Shown here piece after piece: positions 18,029-25,988 of a stretch of DNA of 64,000 nt; within the stretch, counting starts at the first letter, position 1, and every line of letters begins with the position of its first letter. The stretch is from JAWOLE01 sp963815655. GTDB taxonomy: Bacteria; Acidobacteriota; Thermoanaerobaculia; UBA5066; Gp7-AA6. The translations under genes were made by a program, and so were the position numbers. The notes under the pieces are model-generated. The model had not been told where the DNA came from. It worked only from the letters and a program-made list of their open reading frames with translations, and searched no databases. The stretch lies in the NCBI GenBank assembly GCA_963815655.1, contig CAWFHK010000001.1, positions 434,001-498,000 on the forward strand, in the 5' to 3' direction.

Positions 18029-18736
18029 ATGGGACTGACGGAATACCGGAAGAAGCGGCGTTTCGACGTGACCTCGGAGCCGTCCGGGAAGCGGAAGGAG
18101 AGCCCGAAGGTCCGCCGCAAGCTCGGCTACGTCATCCAGAAGCACCGCGCCACCGTGCTCCACTACGACTTCCGCCTGGAGTGGAACGGAGTGCTCCTTT
18201 CGTGGGCCGTGCCGAAGGGGCCCTCGCTCGACCCTTCCGTCAAGCGCCTGGCGATGCAGGTCGAGGACCATCCGATCGAGTACGCGAAGTTCGAGGGGAT
18301 CATCCCGGAAGGGGAGTACGGCGGCGGCACCGTCATGATCTGGGACTCCGGCGCCTGGGAACCCGAATCGCCCGACGTGGACGCGGCGCTCAAGAGAGGG
18401 GATCTGAAGTTTCGCCTCAAGGGAAAGAAGCTCCAGGGCTCCTGGGTCCTCGTCCGCACGCGCGGCCGCTACCAGGAGGGCAAGCCCTCCTGGCTCCTGA
18501 TCAAGCACCGCGACGAGTTCGCGACGACAAACGAGATCGCGGAGACGGAGCCGCGTTCGGTCGTGTCGAACCGGCTCTTGATCGAGATCGCGCGAGACGA
18601 GGGGGGCAACATGGAGAAGGCCGCGACCGGAGACCCGCCGGCTCTCCTCGCGGAGATGCTCAAGAACCCGAAGCTCGTCACCCCGCCGAAGAAGTCGAAG
18701 AAGAAAGCGGTCTGGCATTCGAAAGGAGTTGGATGA
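18029..18736 (+). CDS. ligD: LigD 3'-phosphoesterase (PE) domain protein, stand-alone
   Basis: A 235-aa protein consisting of the PE module only. VLHYDFRLEWNGVLLSWAV carries the His/Asp metal ligands, and IPEGEYGGGTVMIWDSG is the second signature. LigD-PE trims 3'-phosphates and ribonucleotides at double-strand breaks before ligation. GGAGGAGG stands 6-7 nt upstream of ATG 18029. The C-terminal ~50 residues (Lys-rich, KKSKKKAVW) look like a linker that would join the ligase domain in a fused LigD. Ligase and polymerase genes follow on the same strand. No Ku gene is visible in the window. Confidence 0.9.
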   Translation: MGLTEYRKKRRFDVTSEPSGKRKESPKVRRKLGYVIQKHRATVLHYDFRLEWNGVLLSWAVPKGPSLDPSVKRLAMQVEDHPIEYAKFEGIIPEGEYGGGTVMIWDSGAWEPESPDVDAALKRGDLKFRLKGKKLQGSWVLVRTRGRYQEGKPSWLLIKHRDEFATTNEIAETEPRSVVSNRLLIEIARDEGGNMEKAATGDPPALLAEMLKNPKLVTPPKKSKKKAVWHSKGVG

Positions 18737-18811
18737 GAGGTGATAGGTGGTAGGTGATAGGGAAGGAAGCGGGCCTATCCCTACCACCTTCCACCGACCA
18801 CCGACCACCTC
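18737..18811. repeat. Heptanucleotide array with inverted arms between PE and ligase genes
   Basis: Left-arm units are GGTGATA, GGTGGTA, GGTGATA; right-arm units are CCACCTT, CCACCGA, CCACCGA. The arms are imperfect reverse complements around 18763-18773, so the array can fold into a hairpin. It fills nearly the whole gap between the PE stop and the ligase start codon at 18812. Confidence 0.8.
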
Positions 18812-19735
18812 ATGAAGAGTCGCATCCCCTTCCGCGTCCAGCCGATGCTGGCGACGCTGGTGGACGAGGCGTTCCACAGGCCGGGATGGGTGTACGAGGA
18901 GAAGTACGACGGCTACAGGATCCTGGCGTACAAGGAGGGGAAGAAGGTCACGCTCCTCTCGCGCAACGCCAGGGACCGCACGGAGTCCTTCTCCGCCGTG
19001 GCGTCCGCGATCGGGACGCTTCGGGACAGGACGCTCCTCCTCGATGGCGAAGTCGTCGCCTTCGACAAGAAGCTCGTCTCCCGGTTCCAGCTCCTCCAGC
19101 AGGGCGAGGTCCCGTACGTCTACATGGTCTTCGACTGTCTCTACCGCAACGGGAAGGACTTGCGCGGCTCTCCTCTGCCGGTCCGGCGCGCGGCGCTCGA
19201 GGAGGCGATCGGCGAAACCGAGAGGCTCTTCGCCTCCCGGCGGCTCGCCGACAACGGGCTCGAGGCGTTCCAGGAAGCGAGGAAGCGAGGCTACGAGGGC
19301 ATCGTCGCCAAGGATGCCGCCGCTGCCTACATCGAGGGGCGCTCGACGAAGTGGCTGAAGGTCAAGGTCCATCAGGAGGAGGAATTCCTCATCGTCGGAT
19401 TCACGGCGCCGGCCGGCGCCCGCACGCACTTCGGCGCGCTGCTGCTCGGCGCCCACAGCGGAAAGGACCTGGTCTATGTCGGCAAGGTCGGCACCGGGTT
19501 CTCCAACAAGACTCTCAACGAGCTCCACGCGAAGCTGCGGCCGCTCGTCGTCAACACCCCGCCCGTGAAAGAGCCTCCGCGCGAGAAGGGGGCGGTCTGG
19601 GTCGCCCCGAAGCTCGTCGCGCAGATCGCGTACCACGAGCTGACGGCCGACCGGCGCCTGCGCCAGCCCGTGTACCTCGGCCTGCGCGACGACAAGAAGC
19701 CGTCCGAAGTCTTCCTCCCCGGAGGCAAGCGATGA
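18812..19735 (+). CDS. ligD: ATP-dependent DNA ligase (LigD LIG module), stand-alone
   Basis: The 307-aa protein has the nucleotidyltransferase motif EEKYDGYRI (Lys adenylated by ATP) near residue 29, a second motif LLDGEVVAFD, and KWLKVK near the end of the catalytic domain. An OB-fold region follows, ending DKKPSEVFLP. The size matches the LIG module of LigD (about 300 aa). It seals breaks in non-homologous end joining, normally after recruitment by Ku. Its stop overlaps the start codon of the polymerase gene (ATGA), so the two are probably translationally coupled. Confidence 0.92.
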   Translation: MKSRIPFRVQPMLATLVDEAFHRPGWVYEEKYDGYRILAYKEGKKVTLLSRNARDRTESFSAVASAIGTLRDRTLLLDGEVVAFDKKLVSRFQLLQQGEVPYVYMVFDCLYRNGKDLRGSPLPVRRAALEEAIGETERLFASRRLADNGLEAFQEARKRGYEGIVAKDAAAAYIEGRSTKWLKVKVHQEEEFLIVGFTAPAGARTHFGALLLGAHSGKDLVYVGKVGTGFSNKTLNELHAKLRPLVVNTPPVKEPPREKGAVWVAPKLVAQIAYHELTADRRLRQPVYLGLRDDKKPSEVFLPGGKR

Positions 19736-20661
19736 GTCCAAAGTCCAAAGTCCAGGGTCCAAAGTCCAAATCACCAATCACAAATCACAAATCACCAATC
19801 CTTCTATCCAATCCCAAGAAGGTCTTCTGGCCCGAGGAGGGGTACACGAAATTCGATCTGGCCCGGTTCTATGACCAGGTCTTTCCCAAGTTGAAACCGT
19901 ACGTGAAGGACCGCCTGCTGTCGCTCGAGCGCTGCCCGGACGGGCTCGAAGGGAGCTGTTTCGTTCAGAAAGACAAGCCGCCGGGGATGCCGGAGGACAC
20001 GCCGACGCGGGCGGTCAAGCACGCGAAGGGAACCACGAACTACGTCGTCGGCGGGAGGCTCGAGACGCAGCTCGCCCTCGTCAACCTCGGCTGTATCGCG
20101 GTGCACGTCTGGGGCTCCCGCGCCGCCGACCCGCGCAAGCCCGACTGGGTCTGCTTCGACCTGGACCCGGACTCGGGCGCCTTCGCCGACGCGGCGCGGG
20201 CCGGCTTGAAGGTGAAGGAGGCGCTCGACGCCCTCGGCCTCGCCTCCTTCGCGAAGACCTCCGGCAAGAAGGGGATGCACATCTTCGTCCCGATCCGCGT
20301 CGGGCCGGATACCGACGACGTCCTCGGCTTCGCGCAGGGGCTCGGCGCGCGCCTGGCGGCGGCGTACCCGAAGGAGCTGACGGTCGAGGGGCGCATCGCG
20401 GCGCGCAAGGGGCGCGTCTATCTCGACCCCTTCCGCAACGGCTTCGCCCAGACCGTCGTCTCTCCTTACTGCGCGCGCCACTCGCCGCACGCTCCCGTCT
20501 CGACGCCGCTCTCCTGGAAGGAGGTCTCGCCCGACCTCGTGCCGTCGGACTTCAACCTCGGCAATTTCGGTGAGCGCCTCGAAAAGAGGGATCCCTGGGC
20601 GGACTTCTTCGAAAGCCGGCAGGATCTGAAGCCGGCCATCAAGGCGCTGAAGAGCCTGTAG
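19732..20661 (+). CDS. ligD: LigD polymerase/primase (POL) module, stand-alone
   Basis: The 309-aa protein has the archaeo-eukaryotic primase-type core of LigD-POL: NPKKVFWPEEGYTK at its start, the metal-binding FDLDPDSG near residue 143 and KTSGKKGMHIFVPI near 179. It adds ribo- or deoxynucleotides at broken ends. The only start in frame is ATG 19732, overlapping the ligase stop. As a result residues 2-24 (Ser/Pro/Lys-rich) are translated from a heptanucleotide repeat array and not from the conserved domain. The frame is nevertheless intact. Confidence 0.9.
   Translation: MSPKSKVQGPKSKSPITNHKSPILLSNPKKVFWPEEGYTKFDLARFYDQVFPKLKPYVKDRLLSLERCPDGLEGSCFVQKDKPPGMPEDTPTRAVKHAKGTTNYVVGGRLETQLALVNLGCIAVHVWGSRAADPRKPDWVCFDLDPDSGAFADAARAGLKVKEALDALGLASFAKTSGKKGMHIFVPIRVGPDTDDVLGFAQGLGARLAAAYPKELTVEGRIAARKGRVYLDPFRNGFAQTVVSPYCARHSPHAPVSTPLSWKEVSPDLVPSDFNLGNFGERLEKRDPWADFFESRQDLKPAIKALKSL
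19736..19801. repeat. Heptanucleotide array inside the 5' end of the POL gene
   Basis: Units of exactly seven bases run TCCAAAG, TCCAAAG, TCCAGGG, TCCAAAG, TCCAAAT, CACCAAT, CACAAAT, CACAAAT, CACCAAT. The unit type changes mid-array from TCCAAAG to CACAAAT, as if two arrays had been joined. It starts right after the ATGA junction of ligase and polymerase. Confidence 0.88.
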
Positions 20662-20670
20662 GAGCCGCCA

Positions 20671-20716
20671 GGGTCCAGAGTCCAAGGTCCAAGGTCCAAG
20701 GTCCAAGGTCCAAAGT
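20671..20716. repeat. Heptanucleotide array after the POL gene
   Basis: Six units of the TCCAAGG type (TCCAGAG, four TCCAAGG, TCCAAAG) start 10 nt after the POL stop codon. The unit is nearly the same as in the array at the other end of the same gene, so the polymerase gene is bracketed by related arrays. Confidence 0.85.
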
Positions 20717-20735
20717 AGCCGGGAAAAAGATCACA

Positions 20736-20909
20736 TCACGAGGTTTTCCGGATGTGGATCGTCTTTTCGACGGCGGCGTGCACGACTCCGGCGGCGTCCT
20801 TCAGGTCCACGTGGTAGACGCGGTCAATGGAGGGAGCCGTCTCGAGGAGGCGGTGGATGTTCCGGATCTCGTCCTCCTCGATGACGAAGCGGGCGGACCG
20901 GGTCGAGCG
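20736..20909 (-). pseudogene. Protein-like fragment without a visible start codon
   Basis: A minus frame ending at TGA 20736-20738 reads RFVIEEDEIRNIHRLLETAP and then VYHVDLKDAAGVVHAAVEKT, which looks like real protein. I can find no ATG, GTG or TTG in frame, and the frame runs upstream into the end of the membrane-protein gene. It may be the 3' remnant of a lost gene or use an unusual start. No family recognised. Confidence 0.35.
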
Positions 20910-20910
20910 G

Positions 20911-22485
20911 CTACGGCCCGGGCACGACGAGTCGCGCGTCGTAGAGGCCGAACGCGATCCGTCGGGCTCCGGGGGCGGCGCTCTCCGGCACGGCGGGCGT
21001 GTCGGTCCAGAATTCGATCGTCGCCCGGCCGCCTGTCAGCCGCGCGCGCGCCGAGCCCCGCGGCGTGGTCCCGGCGCCGACGTTTCCACGCCAGAGCTCC
21101 CGGTCGGCCTGGCGGACGATGACGGCCGCCGGCGCGAGGCCGTGCGCTTCGAAGTCCAGCCGCAGCTCTTGCGAATCCTTCGGCCAGGCCTCCAGGACGA
21201 CCGTGCAACGGTCCCGGCACCAGGCCCAGGTCCGGCGCCGATCGCGCTCGAGGCCGTACCACCCCTTGCCCAGGGTGGCGACGCCTGCCATGCCGCGGGC
21301 GCGGGTGGCGGCGATCTCGCCGGGGTCGCGCGGGACGTCCTTGAGCGCCAGCAATCCCGCTCCCACGGTGAGGTTGCCGGCGAGCAGCCACCAGACCGGC
21401 GCGCGGGCGCGATGGACCAGCACGTTGAAGGCGAGGTTCAGCGGCAGGAGCACCCGCGTCGCGGCGCCCGGGAGCCCTTCCCAGACGGCGGGTCCGAGGC
21501 AGACGAGAAGCGCGGCAAACGGCGCGCCGGCGCGCCACCAGCGGTCCTCCCAGCGCGGGCGGGCGAGGAAGAACGCCGCCTGGACCGTCAGGGCGAGCGT
21601 CGCCAGCAGGGTCGTCCAGACGAGAAGGAGGTCGCCCTCGGTCCGCATCGCGGCGAAGGTGGCGGTCCATTTTCCGATCCAGGCCACCGCCGGCCAGGCG
21701 AAGTTGCGCACCCCGGCGCCGCCCGGCCCGACGCGCCAGTGGACGTAGCCGATCCACGCCGCGAGCGGCCCCGCGGCGAGGAGCGTGGCCGCGGCGTTTC
21801 GCCGCGAGAGCCAGGGGCGCTCCCAGAGACCGGGGAGTGCGGCGAGCGAGGTCTCCCGCGCGAGGCCGGCCGCGGCGAGCGCGCCGACCGCCAGCCCGCG
21901 CCGACCGCGCTCGAGGGCGAGCATCGCTGCGGCGAGGATCGTGAGCGCGACGAGGTCGGGAAGCGCAAGGCGGACGCTCGAAAGCGCGCCCGCGGAGAAG
22001 AGCACCCCCGCCCAGGCCAGCCAGCCGCGCGCGTTCCGGACGGCGAGCAGGCGCCAGAGCCACGCGGCGAGCAGGAGCCACGCGGCGACGTTGACGAGCG
22101 AGTAGACGTGGAAGATCCACACCGGGTTGCCCAGGGCGATCACCCACGAAAGCAGCGGCGCCAGAATGCGCCGCGCCCGATAGGCGAGGCTGTCCACCGC
22201 CCGCCGCAGCTCCGCCGCCGTCAGCGACGGGTGGTAGGCGATCTGCGCATAGTAGAGACCGTCGTAGGCGCCGGTCCCGCGATGGACGAAGACCGGCATC
22301 TCGCGGAACGCGGCAATCTTCGCGTCGTCGTTGGAGGAGTCGAGCTGGAGGAACGCGGTGAACCCGTACACCGGGTGCCAGAACCGCGCGACGAGCCAGA
22401 GAAACAGCAGGACCGCCGTCAGCCCGGCCGCCCGCACGGGCCAGCGGCCCCGAGTCTCGGGCGATCCCGCCGCGGATTCCGCCAT
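20911..22485 (-). CDS. GT-C-like multi-spanning membrane protein
   Basis: The 524-aa protein has about ten hydrophobic helices and a C-terminal soluble beta-rich domain of about 110 residues. The first outer loop contains GAYDGLYYAQIAYHPSLT; a conserved YDGxxYxQxA pattern occurs in a family of GT-C-like cell-surface glycopolymer proteins. Helix pattern and acidic first loop suggest a sugar transferase or polymerase. It is divergent from the radical SAM gene (47-nt gap) and not in the main glycan cluster. Assignment beyond GT-C-like is uncertain. Confidence 0.65.
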   Translation of the reverse strand: MAESAAGSPETRGRWPVRAAGLTAVLLFLWLVARFWHPVYGFTAFLQLDSSNDDAKIAAFREMPVFVHRGTGAYDGLYYAQIAYHPSLTAAELRRAVDSLAYRARRILAPLLSWVIALGNPVWIFHVYSLVNVAAWLLLAAWLWRLLAVRNARGWLAWAGVLFSAGALSSVRLALPDLVALTILAAAMLALERGRRGLAVGALAAAGLARETSLAALPGLWERPWLSRRNAAATLLAAGPLAAWIGYVHWRVGPGGAGVRNFAWPAVAWIGKWTATFAAMRTEGDLLLVWTTLLATLALTVQAAFFLARPRWEDRWWRAGAPFAALLVCLGPAVWEGLPGAATRVLLPLNLAFNVLVHRARAPVWWLLAGNLTVGAGLLALKDVPRDPGEIAATRARGMAGVATLGKGWYGLERDRRRTWAWCRDRCTVVLEAWPKDSQELRLDFEAHGLAPAAVIVRQADRELWRGNVGAGTTPRGSARARLTGGRATIEFWTDTPAVPESAAPGARRIAFGLYDARLVVPGP

Positions 22486-22532
22486 GGAGCCGCAAGATAC
22501 GCCATGCCGCGGCCCCGGGTTATCCTTCTGTC

Positions 22533-23567
22533 ATGAGTCCGGCGCCCGGTTACCTGGAGCTGCTCGCGTCGGGGGAGCTCGAGCGGCGCGTCGAGCGGCT
22601 CTACGCCCTCCTCGCCTCGTGCACCGTCTGCCCGCGCGATTGCGGCAACAACCGGCTGGAGAACGTGCTCGCTTCCTGCGCCTCGGGCCTCCATCCGGTC
22701 GTCTCCACTTACACGGCGCATTTCGGGGAGGAGCCGGGGCTCTCGGGAACGGGGGGAGCCGGGAACATCTTCTTCGGCAACTGCAACCTGCGGTGCGTCT
22801 ACTGCCAGAACTACCAGATCAGCCAGGATTTCGCCGCCCAGAGGAGGAACGAGGTCACCGTCGAGCGGCTGGCGGAGATGATGCTGGAGCTCCAGGCTCG
22901 CGGCTGTCACAACATCGGCCTCGTCTCGCCGACGCACTACGCGCCGCAGGCGGCGAAGGCGGTCCTGCTCGCGGCACGCGCCGGGCTGCGCCTTCCGATC
23001 GTGTACAACACCAACGCCTACGATTCCGTCGAGGTCCTGAGACTCCTCGACGGCATCGTGGACGTCTACCAGCCGGACTTCAAGTACGCCGACTCGGCTT
23101 CGGGCTGGCTCTACTCGAAGGTGCCGGATTATGCCGAGCGATCCCGGGCGGCCCTGATCGAGATGTACCGGCAGAAGGGATCGGCCCTGGTCCTGGACGA
23201 GGACGGACTGCTCCGGAGCGGCCTCCTCGTCCGCATGCTCGTCCTCCCCGAGAACGCGGCCGGCATTGCCGAGTCGCTGGCCTGGATCGCGGAGACGCTC
23301 TCTCCCCGCGTCGCCATCTCCCTCATGGCGCAGTACTACCCGATCCACCGCGCGGCGACAAACGAGAAGTACTCGGTTCTCTCGCGATCCATCACGGCGG
23401 CGGAATGGGAGGAAACCCTCGCGGCGCTCGAATCCAACGGCATGGAGAACGGCTACCAGCAGGAGTTCGAGACCGCGAACAAGTACTACCGCCCCGACTT
23501 CCGCGACCGGGAAACCCCGTTCCGCGACATCCGCGATTTCCGGGAGTCGAAGGAATCCGTCGGCTGA
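22533..23567 (+). CDS. Radical SAM protein, PflX-like (COG1313)
   Basis: The 344-aa protein contains an N-terminal cysteine cluster (SCTVCPRDCGNNR near residue 29) and the radical SAM motif FFGNCNLRCVYCQN near 87, whose CxxxCxxC binds a 4Fe-4S cluster. Placement of both motifs fits the PflX family, relatives of pyruvate formate-lyase activase with no settled substrate. Residues after ~190 form the usual TIM-barrel remainder (VAISLMAQYYPIHRA). No glycyl-radical enzyme is visible nearby. It is followed 40 nt later by a small secreted protein. Confidence 0.86.
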   Translation: MSPAPGYLELLASGELERRVERLYALLASCTVCPRDCGNNRLENVLASCASGLHPVVSTYTAHFGEEPGLSGTGGAGNIFFGNCNLRCVYCQNYQISQDFAAQRRNEVTVERLAEMMLELQARGCHNIGLVSPTHYAPQAAKAVLLAARAGLRLPIVYNTNAYDSVEVLRLLDGIVDVYQPDFKYADSASGWLYSKVPDYAERSRAALIEMYRQKGSALVLDEDGLLRSGLLVRMLVLPENAAGIAESLAWIAETLSPRVAISLMAQYYPIHRAATNEKYSVLSRSITAAEWEETLAALESNGMENGYQQEFETANKYYRPDFRDRETPFRDIRDFRESKESVG

Positions 23568-23607
23568 GACTCTCCAACCAGATGCCCCCTTGCCAGAGGA
23601 GCAGGAA

Positions 23608-24171
23608 ATGAAACCGACGAACGTGCTCCGGCCGCTCACCGCCGCTCTTTTTTCCCTGGCGCTGGCCTGCGCCGCGGCCATGGCCCAGACCGCGGAGCCC
23701 GCCCGCCCGCAGAACCTCGTCGCGCACTGGCGAAACACGCGAATCGTGTTCGAGAGCCCCCGCGACGAGCACCTGGTCCTGCGAGGCGACGGCTCGGCCG
23801 AGACGTGGACCGTCACGGCGTCCGGGAAGTCGGCCCCCGTCAAGGGACGCTGGGACGCTCAGGCCAGGACGCTCAGCATCGATTGGGAAGACGGCGCGAA
23901 GTGGTCCCGCCCCTTCACCTTCTACCAACGCCAGCTCGTCTTCCCCAACGTCCAGAACCGACGCAAGTTCTGGGACCGCCTCGAATCGCCGTCCGGCCCT
24001 GTCATCCCGAGGTCGCCGACGCGCCAAAGCCGCTATGGCGACGGCGCGAGCGAAGCGACGAGGGATCTACTCCGGAAATCCCACGGAGCGGGCAGATCCT
24101 TCGCTGCTCTCAGGATGACAGGAAAAAGGGACGAACCCGGGATGACGGAGAGTCCGACGGGCTCCGGATGA
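23608..24171 (+). CDS. Small secreted protein with a repeat-derived C-terminal tail
   Basis: ATG 23608 is preceded by a purine-rich GAGGAGCAGGAA. The protein has a clear signal peptide (residues 1-26, ending AAAMAQ) and a beta-rich domain of about 105 residues (LVAHWRNTRIVFE to QNRRKFWDRLES). I do not recognise the family. The last ~57 residues are translated straight through a dispersed palindromic repeat that starts at 23999, so the ancestral stop was probably lost when the repeat inserted. The true functional part likely ends near residue 131. Confidence 0.7.
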   Translation: MKPTNVLRPLTAALFSLALACAAAMAQTAEPARPQNLVAHWRNTRIVFESPRDEHLVLRGDGSAETWTVTASGKSAPVKGRWDAQARTLSIDWEDGAKWSRPFTFYQRQLVFPNVQNRRKFWDRLESPSGPVIPRSPTRQSRYGDGASEATRDLLRKSHGAGRSFAALRMTGKRDEPGMTESPTGSG

Positions 24172-24200
24172 CGGAAAGAGGGAAAGAGCTCGGAATGACG
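23999..24200. repeat. Dispersed palindromic repeat, copy 1
   Basis: The outer ends are CTGTCATCC (23999-24007) and GGATGACAG (24113-24121), inverted around an interior with GAGGGATCT and AGATCCTTCGCTG. Bases 24001-24068 are identical to 42581-42648. After the right end come three partial tails (GGGATGACGG, CCGGATGACGG, GGAATGACG). It overlaps the end of the 23608-24171 frame. Confidence 0.85.
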
Positions 24201-24211
24201 ACGAGCAAGCT

Positions 24212-25141
24212 CTAGAAGAGACGCCTCTGCGGCTCGGGTGCGCGGGCAGAGGTGAGCGGAACGAGCGCCGGATAGGTTTCCCGAAGCGTCTCGGGGACGT
24301 CGCGGGTCTCGCCGATGAGCGTCGTCTGGAGCTGGATCGCGTTGGCGACGGCCTGGCCGCGAAAGTGGTTGTTCAGGATGACGTACACGCCGCGCGCCGC
24401 GGCGTCTTCGTCTCGCGTTGAGGCCACGGCGTCGGCCGCCTGCCGGATCCGGCTGATCCAGGGGGAGAGCTCCGCCTCGGAGTAGAGATAGTTGTAGCGC
24501 TCCTCGTTGGAGGTGTCCGGGCCGAACCACCTGGCGCCGTTTTGCCCGTGGAAGCGGAAGTAGGCAAGGGGCGCGGTGACGTGGCTCGTCGGGGAGAGGT
24601 TGCCGTCGAGGCGCGGCTGGTCGATGTTGGCGAAGGCGGCGCGATGGCGGGCGAGCAGGTCGCGGGTCTCCTCCGTGTCCCAGGAGGCGTGGCGGAACTC
24701 CACTGCCAGGGGAAACTCCGAGAACTTCGTGAGCAGGCCCTCGAGCCATTGCCGATTCTCGCCCGACGCGTGGAACGAGAACGGGAACTGGGCGAGGAGA
24801 CAGCCCAGCCGGCCGGCCCGCGCGAGCGGCTCGGCCGCCTGCCCGAAGGCCTTCGCGTCCTCCGCGTCGGACTTGCGCTCGTGGGTGAATCCACGGAAGA
24901 GCTTGGCGGTGAAGGCGAAGCGGCGGTTGTGCGCGACGCGCCGCGCCCAGTCGGCGGTCTGGCTCGGCGAGGGGATGCGGTAGAAGCTCGAGTTGATCTC
25001 GTTGGTGTCGAAGAGGGAGGCCATCAATCTGAGCCGGTCGAAGCCGCGCGCCGGCCGCGACGGATAGACGATGGAGTTCCAGTCCTCGTAGGACCAACCC
25101 GCCGTGCCCACGCGGATCGGGATCGCGGGAGGCGTCTCCAT
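24212..25141 (-). CDS. DUF72 (YecE-like) protein
   Basis: The 309-aa protein is a typical DUF72 TIM-barrel: IRVGTAGWSYEDW at the start, FDTNEINSSFYRIP near residue 42, FAFTAKLFRGFTH near 75 and YFRFHGQN near 195. The family is widespread and conserved but has no proven enzyme activity. It is the last gene of the lipB-lipA-TonB-like operon, 4 nt downstream of the TonB-like gene. Confidence 0.9.
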   Translation of the reverse strand: METPPAIPIRVGTAGWSYEDWNSIVYPSRPARGFDRLRLMASLFDTNEINSSFYRIPSPSQTADWARRVAHNRRFAFTAKLFRGFTHERKSDAEDAKAFGQAAEPLARAGRLGCLLAQFPFSFHASGENRQWLEGLLTKFSEFPLAVEFRHASWDTEETRDLLARHRAAFANIDQPRLDGNLSPTSHVTAPLAYFRFHGQNGARWFGPDTSNEERYNYLYSEAELSPWISRIRQAADAVASTRDEDAAARGVYVILNNHFRGQAVANAIQLQTTLIGETRDVPETLRETYPALVPLTSARAPEPQRRLF

Positions 25142-25145
25142 CCCG

Positions 25146-25988
25146 CTACTTCTTGGTCTTTGCCGCCGGTGTCGCGGCGCGCCTGGGCGCCTTGGGCTTC
25201 AGGCTCGGGGGCGCCGCCGCCTGGCTCGTCGGTGGCGGCGGTCCCTTGCCCGGCAGGACGAACTTGAAATGCTCCGGGTCGCCCGCGAGCCAGAACTGCC
25301 CGCCTCCGGCGTCTTTCCCGTCCACCTGGAACCGGAGCAGCCAGACCCCGTCCTCCCAGTCCGCTCCGACCGCCGGCGTGAACGGGATCTTGACCTCCGC
25401 GGCCTTGGGATTGACCGACACGAGCTCCTCGTGGATCAGGAGGCGCCTTCCCTTGGGCGAGATCGCCTCGACCACGACGTTGACCTTGCGCGGCTTCGGG
25501 TCGGGCGAGACGTCGAGCACGGCCTCGACCCGGAGACGCGGGTCCGCTCCGCGCCGGATCGGGAACCCTTCCGGCGCCTTGCTCCGGCCCGACGCGTCGG
25601 CGGGAAAGACGGCGAGGTCTCCGAGAATGGGGCTCGGGATCTCTCCCTTGTTCTTCAGGTCGAGCCGGAAGCGCACCGCGATGTTGGCCGCGATCTCGAA
25701 CGGCTTGCCGCCGCGGCTGGCCGGGCGGAACTCCCAGGAGTTGACGGCGGCCACCGCCGGCTCGACGAAGACATCGAGCGTTGCGTCCACGTAGCGGATG
25801 TCCTGCACCTTCCCCTTCGTGTCGATCCGGCCGATCAGGTTGACGTTGCCCTGCCGCTGTCCCTTGCTCGCGTTCTCGGGATAGACCGGCTTGGGCTGCT
25901 TCACGACCTGGGCGCCCGTCGTCTGGGCGGGGGAGGAGACCGCGAGGAGGAGAAATCCCCCCGCAAGAAGCGCCGCTGTCAATCTCAT
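25146..25988 (-). CDS. Secreted protein with TonB C-terminal-like domain
   Basis: The 280-aa protein has a signal peptide (residues 1-21, ending SSPAQ) followed by a TonB C-terminal-type fold: KPVYPENASKGQRQGNVNL, then VEPAVAAVNSWEFRPA and GKPFEIAANIAVRF. There is no N-terminal membrane anchor or ExbB/ExbD neighbour, so this is not a classical energy transducer. A ~120-residue beta domain and a Pro/Lys-rich tail follow. Its start codon overlaps the lipA stop (ATGA). Confidence 0.75.
   Translation of the reverse strand: MRLTAALLAGGFLLLAVSSPAQTTGAQVVKQPKPVYPENASKGQRQGNVNLIGRIDTKGKVQDIRYVDATLDVFVEPAVAAVNSWEFRPASRGGKPFEIAANIAVRFRLDLKNKGEIPSPILGDLAVFPADASGRSKAPEGFPIRRGADPRLRVEAVLDVSPDPKPRKVNVVVEAISPKGRRLLIHEELVSVNPKAAEVKIPFTPAVGADWEDGVWLLRFQVDGKDAGGGQFWLAGDPEHFKFVLPGKGPPPPTSQAAAPPSLKPKAPRRAATPAAKTKK

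Noticed and set aside
25146..25988. Classical TonB energy transducer
   Set aside because: It has a cleavable signal peptide and no membrane anchor followed by a Pro-rich spanner, and exbB/exbD are absent.
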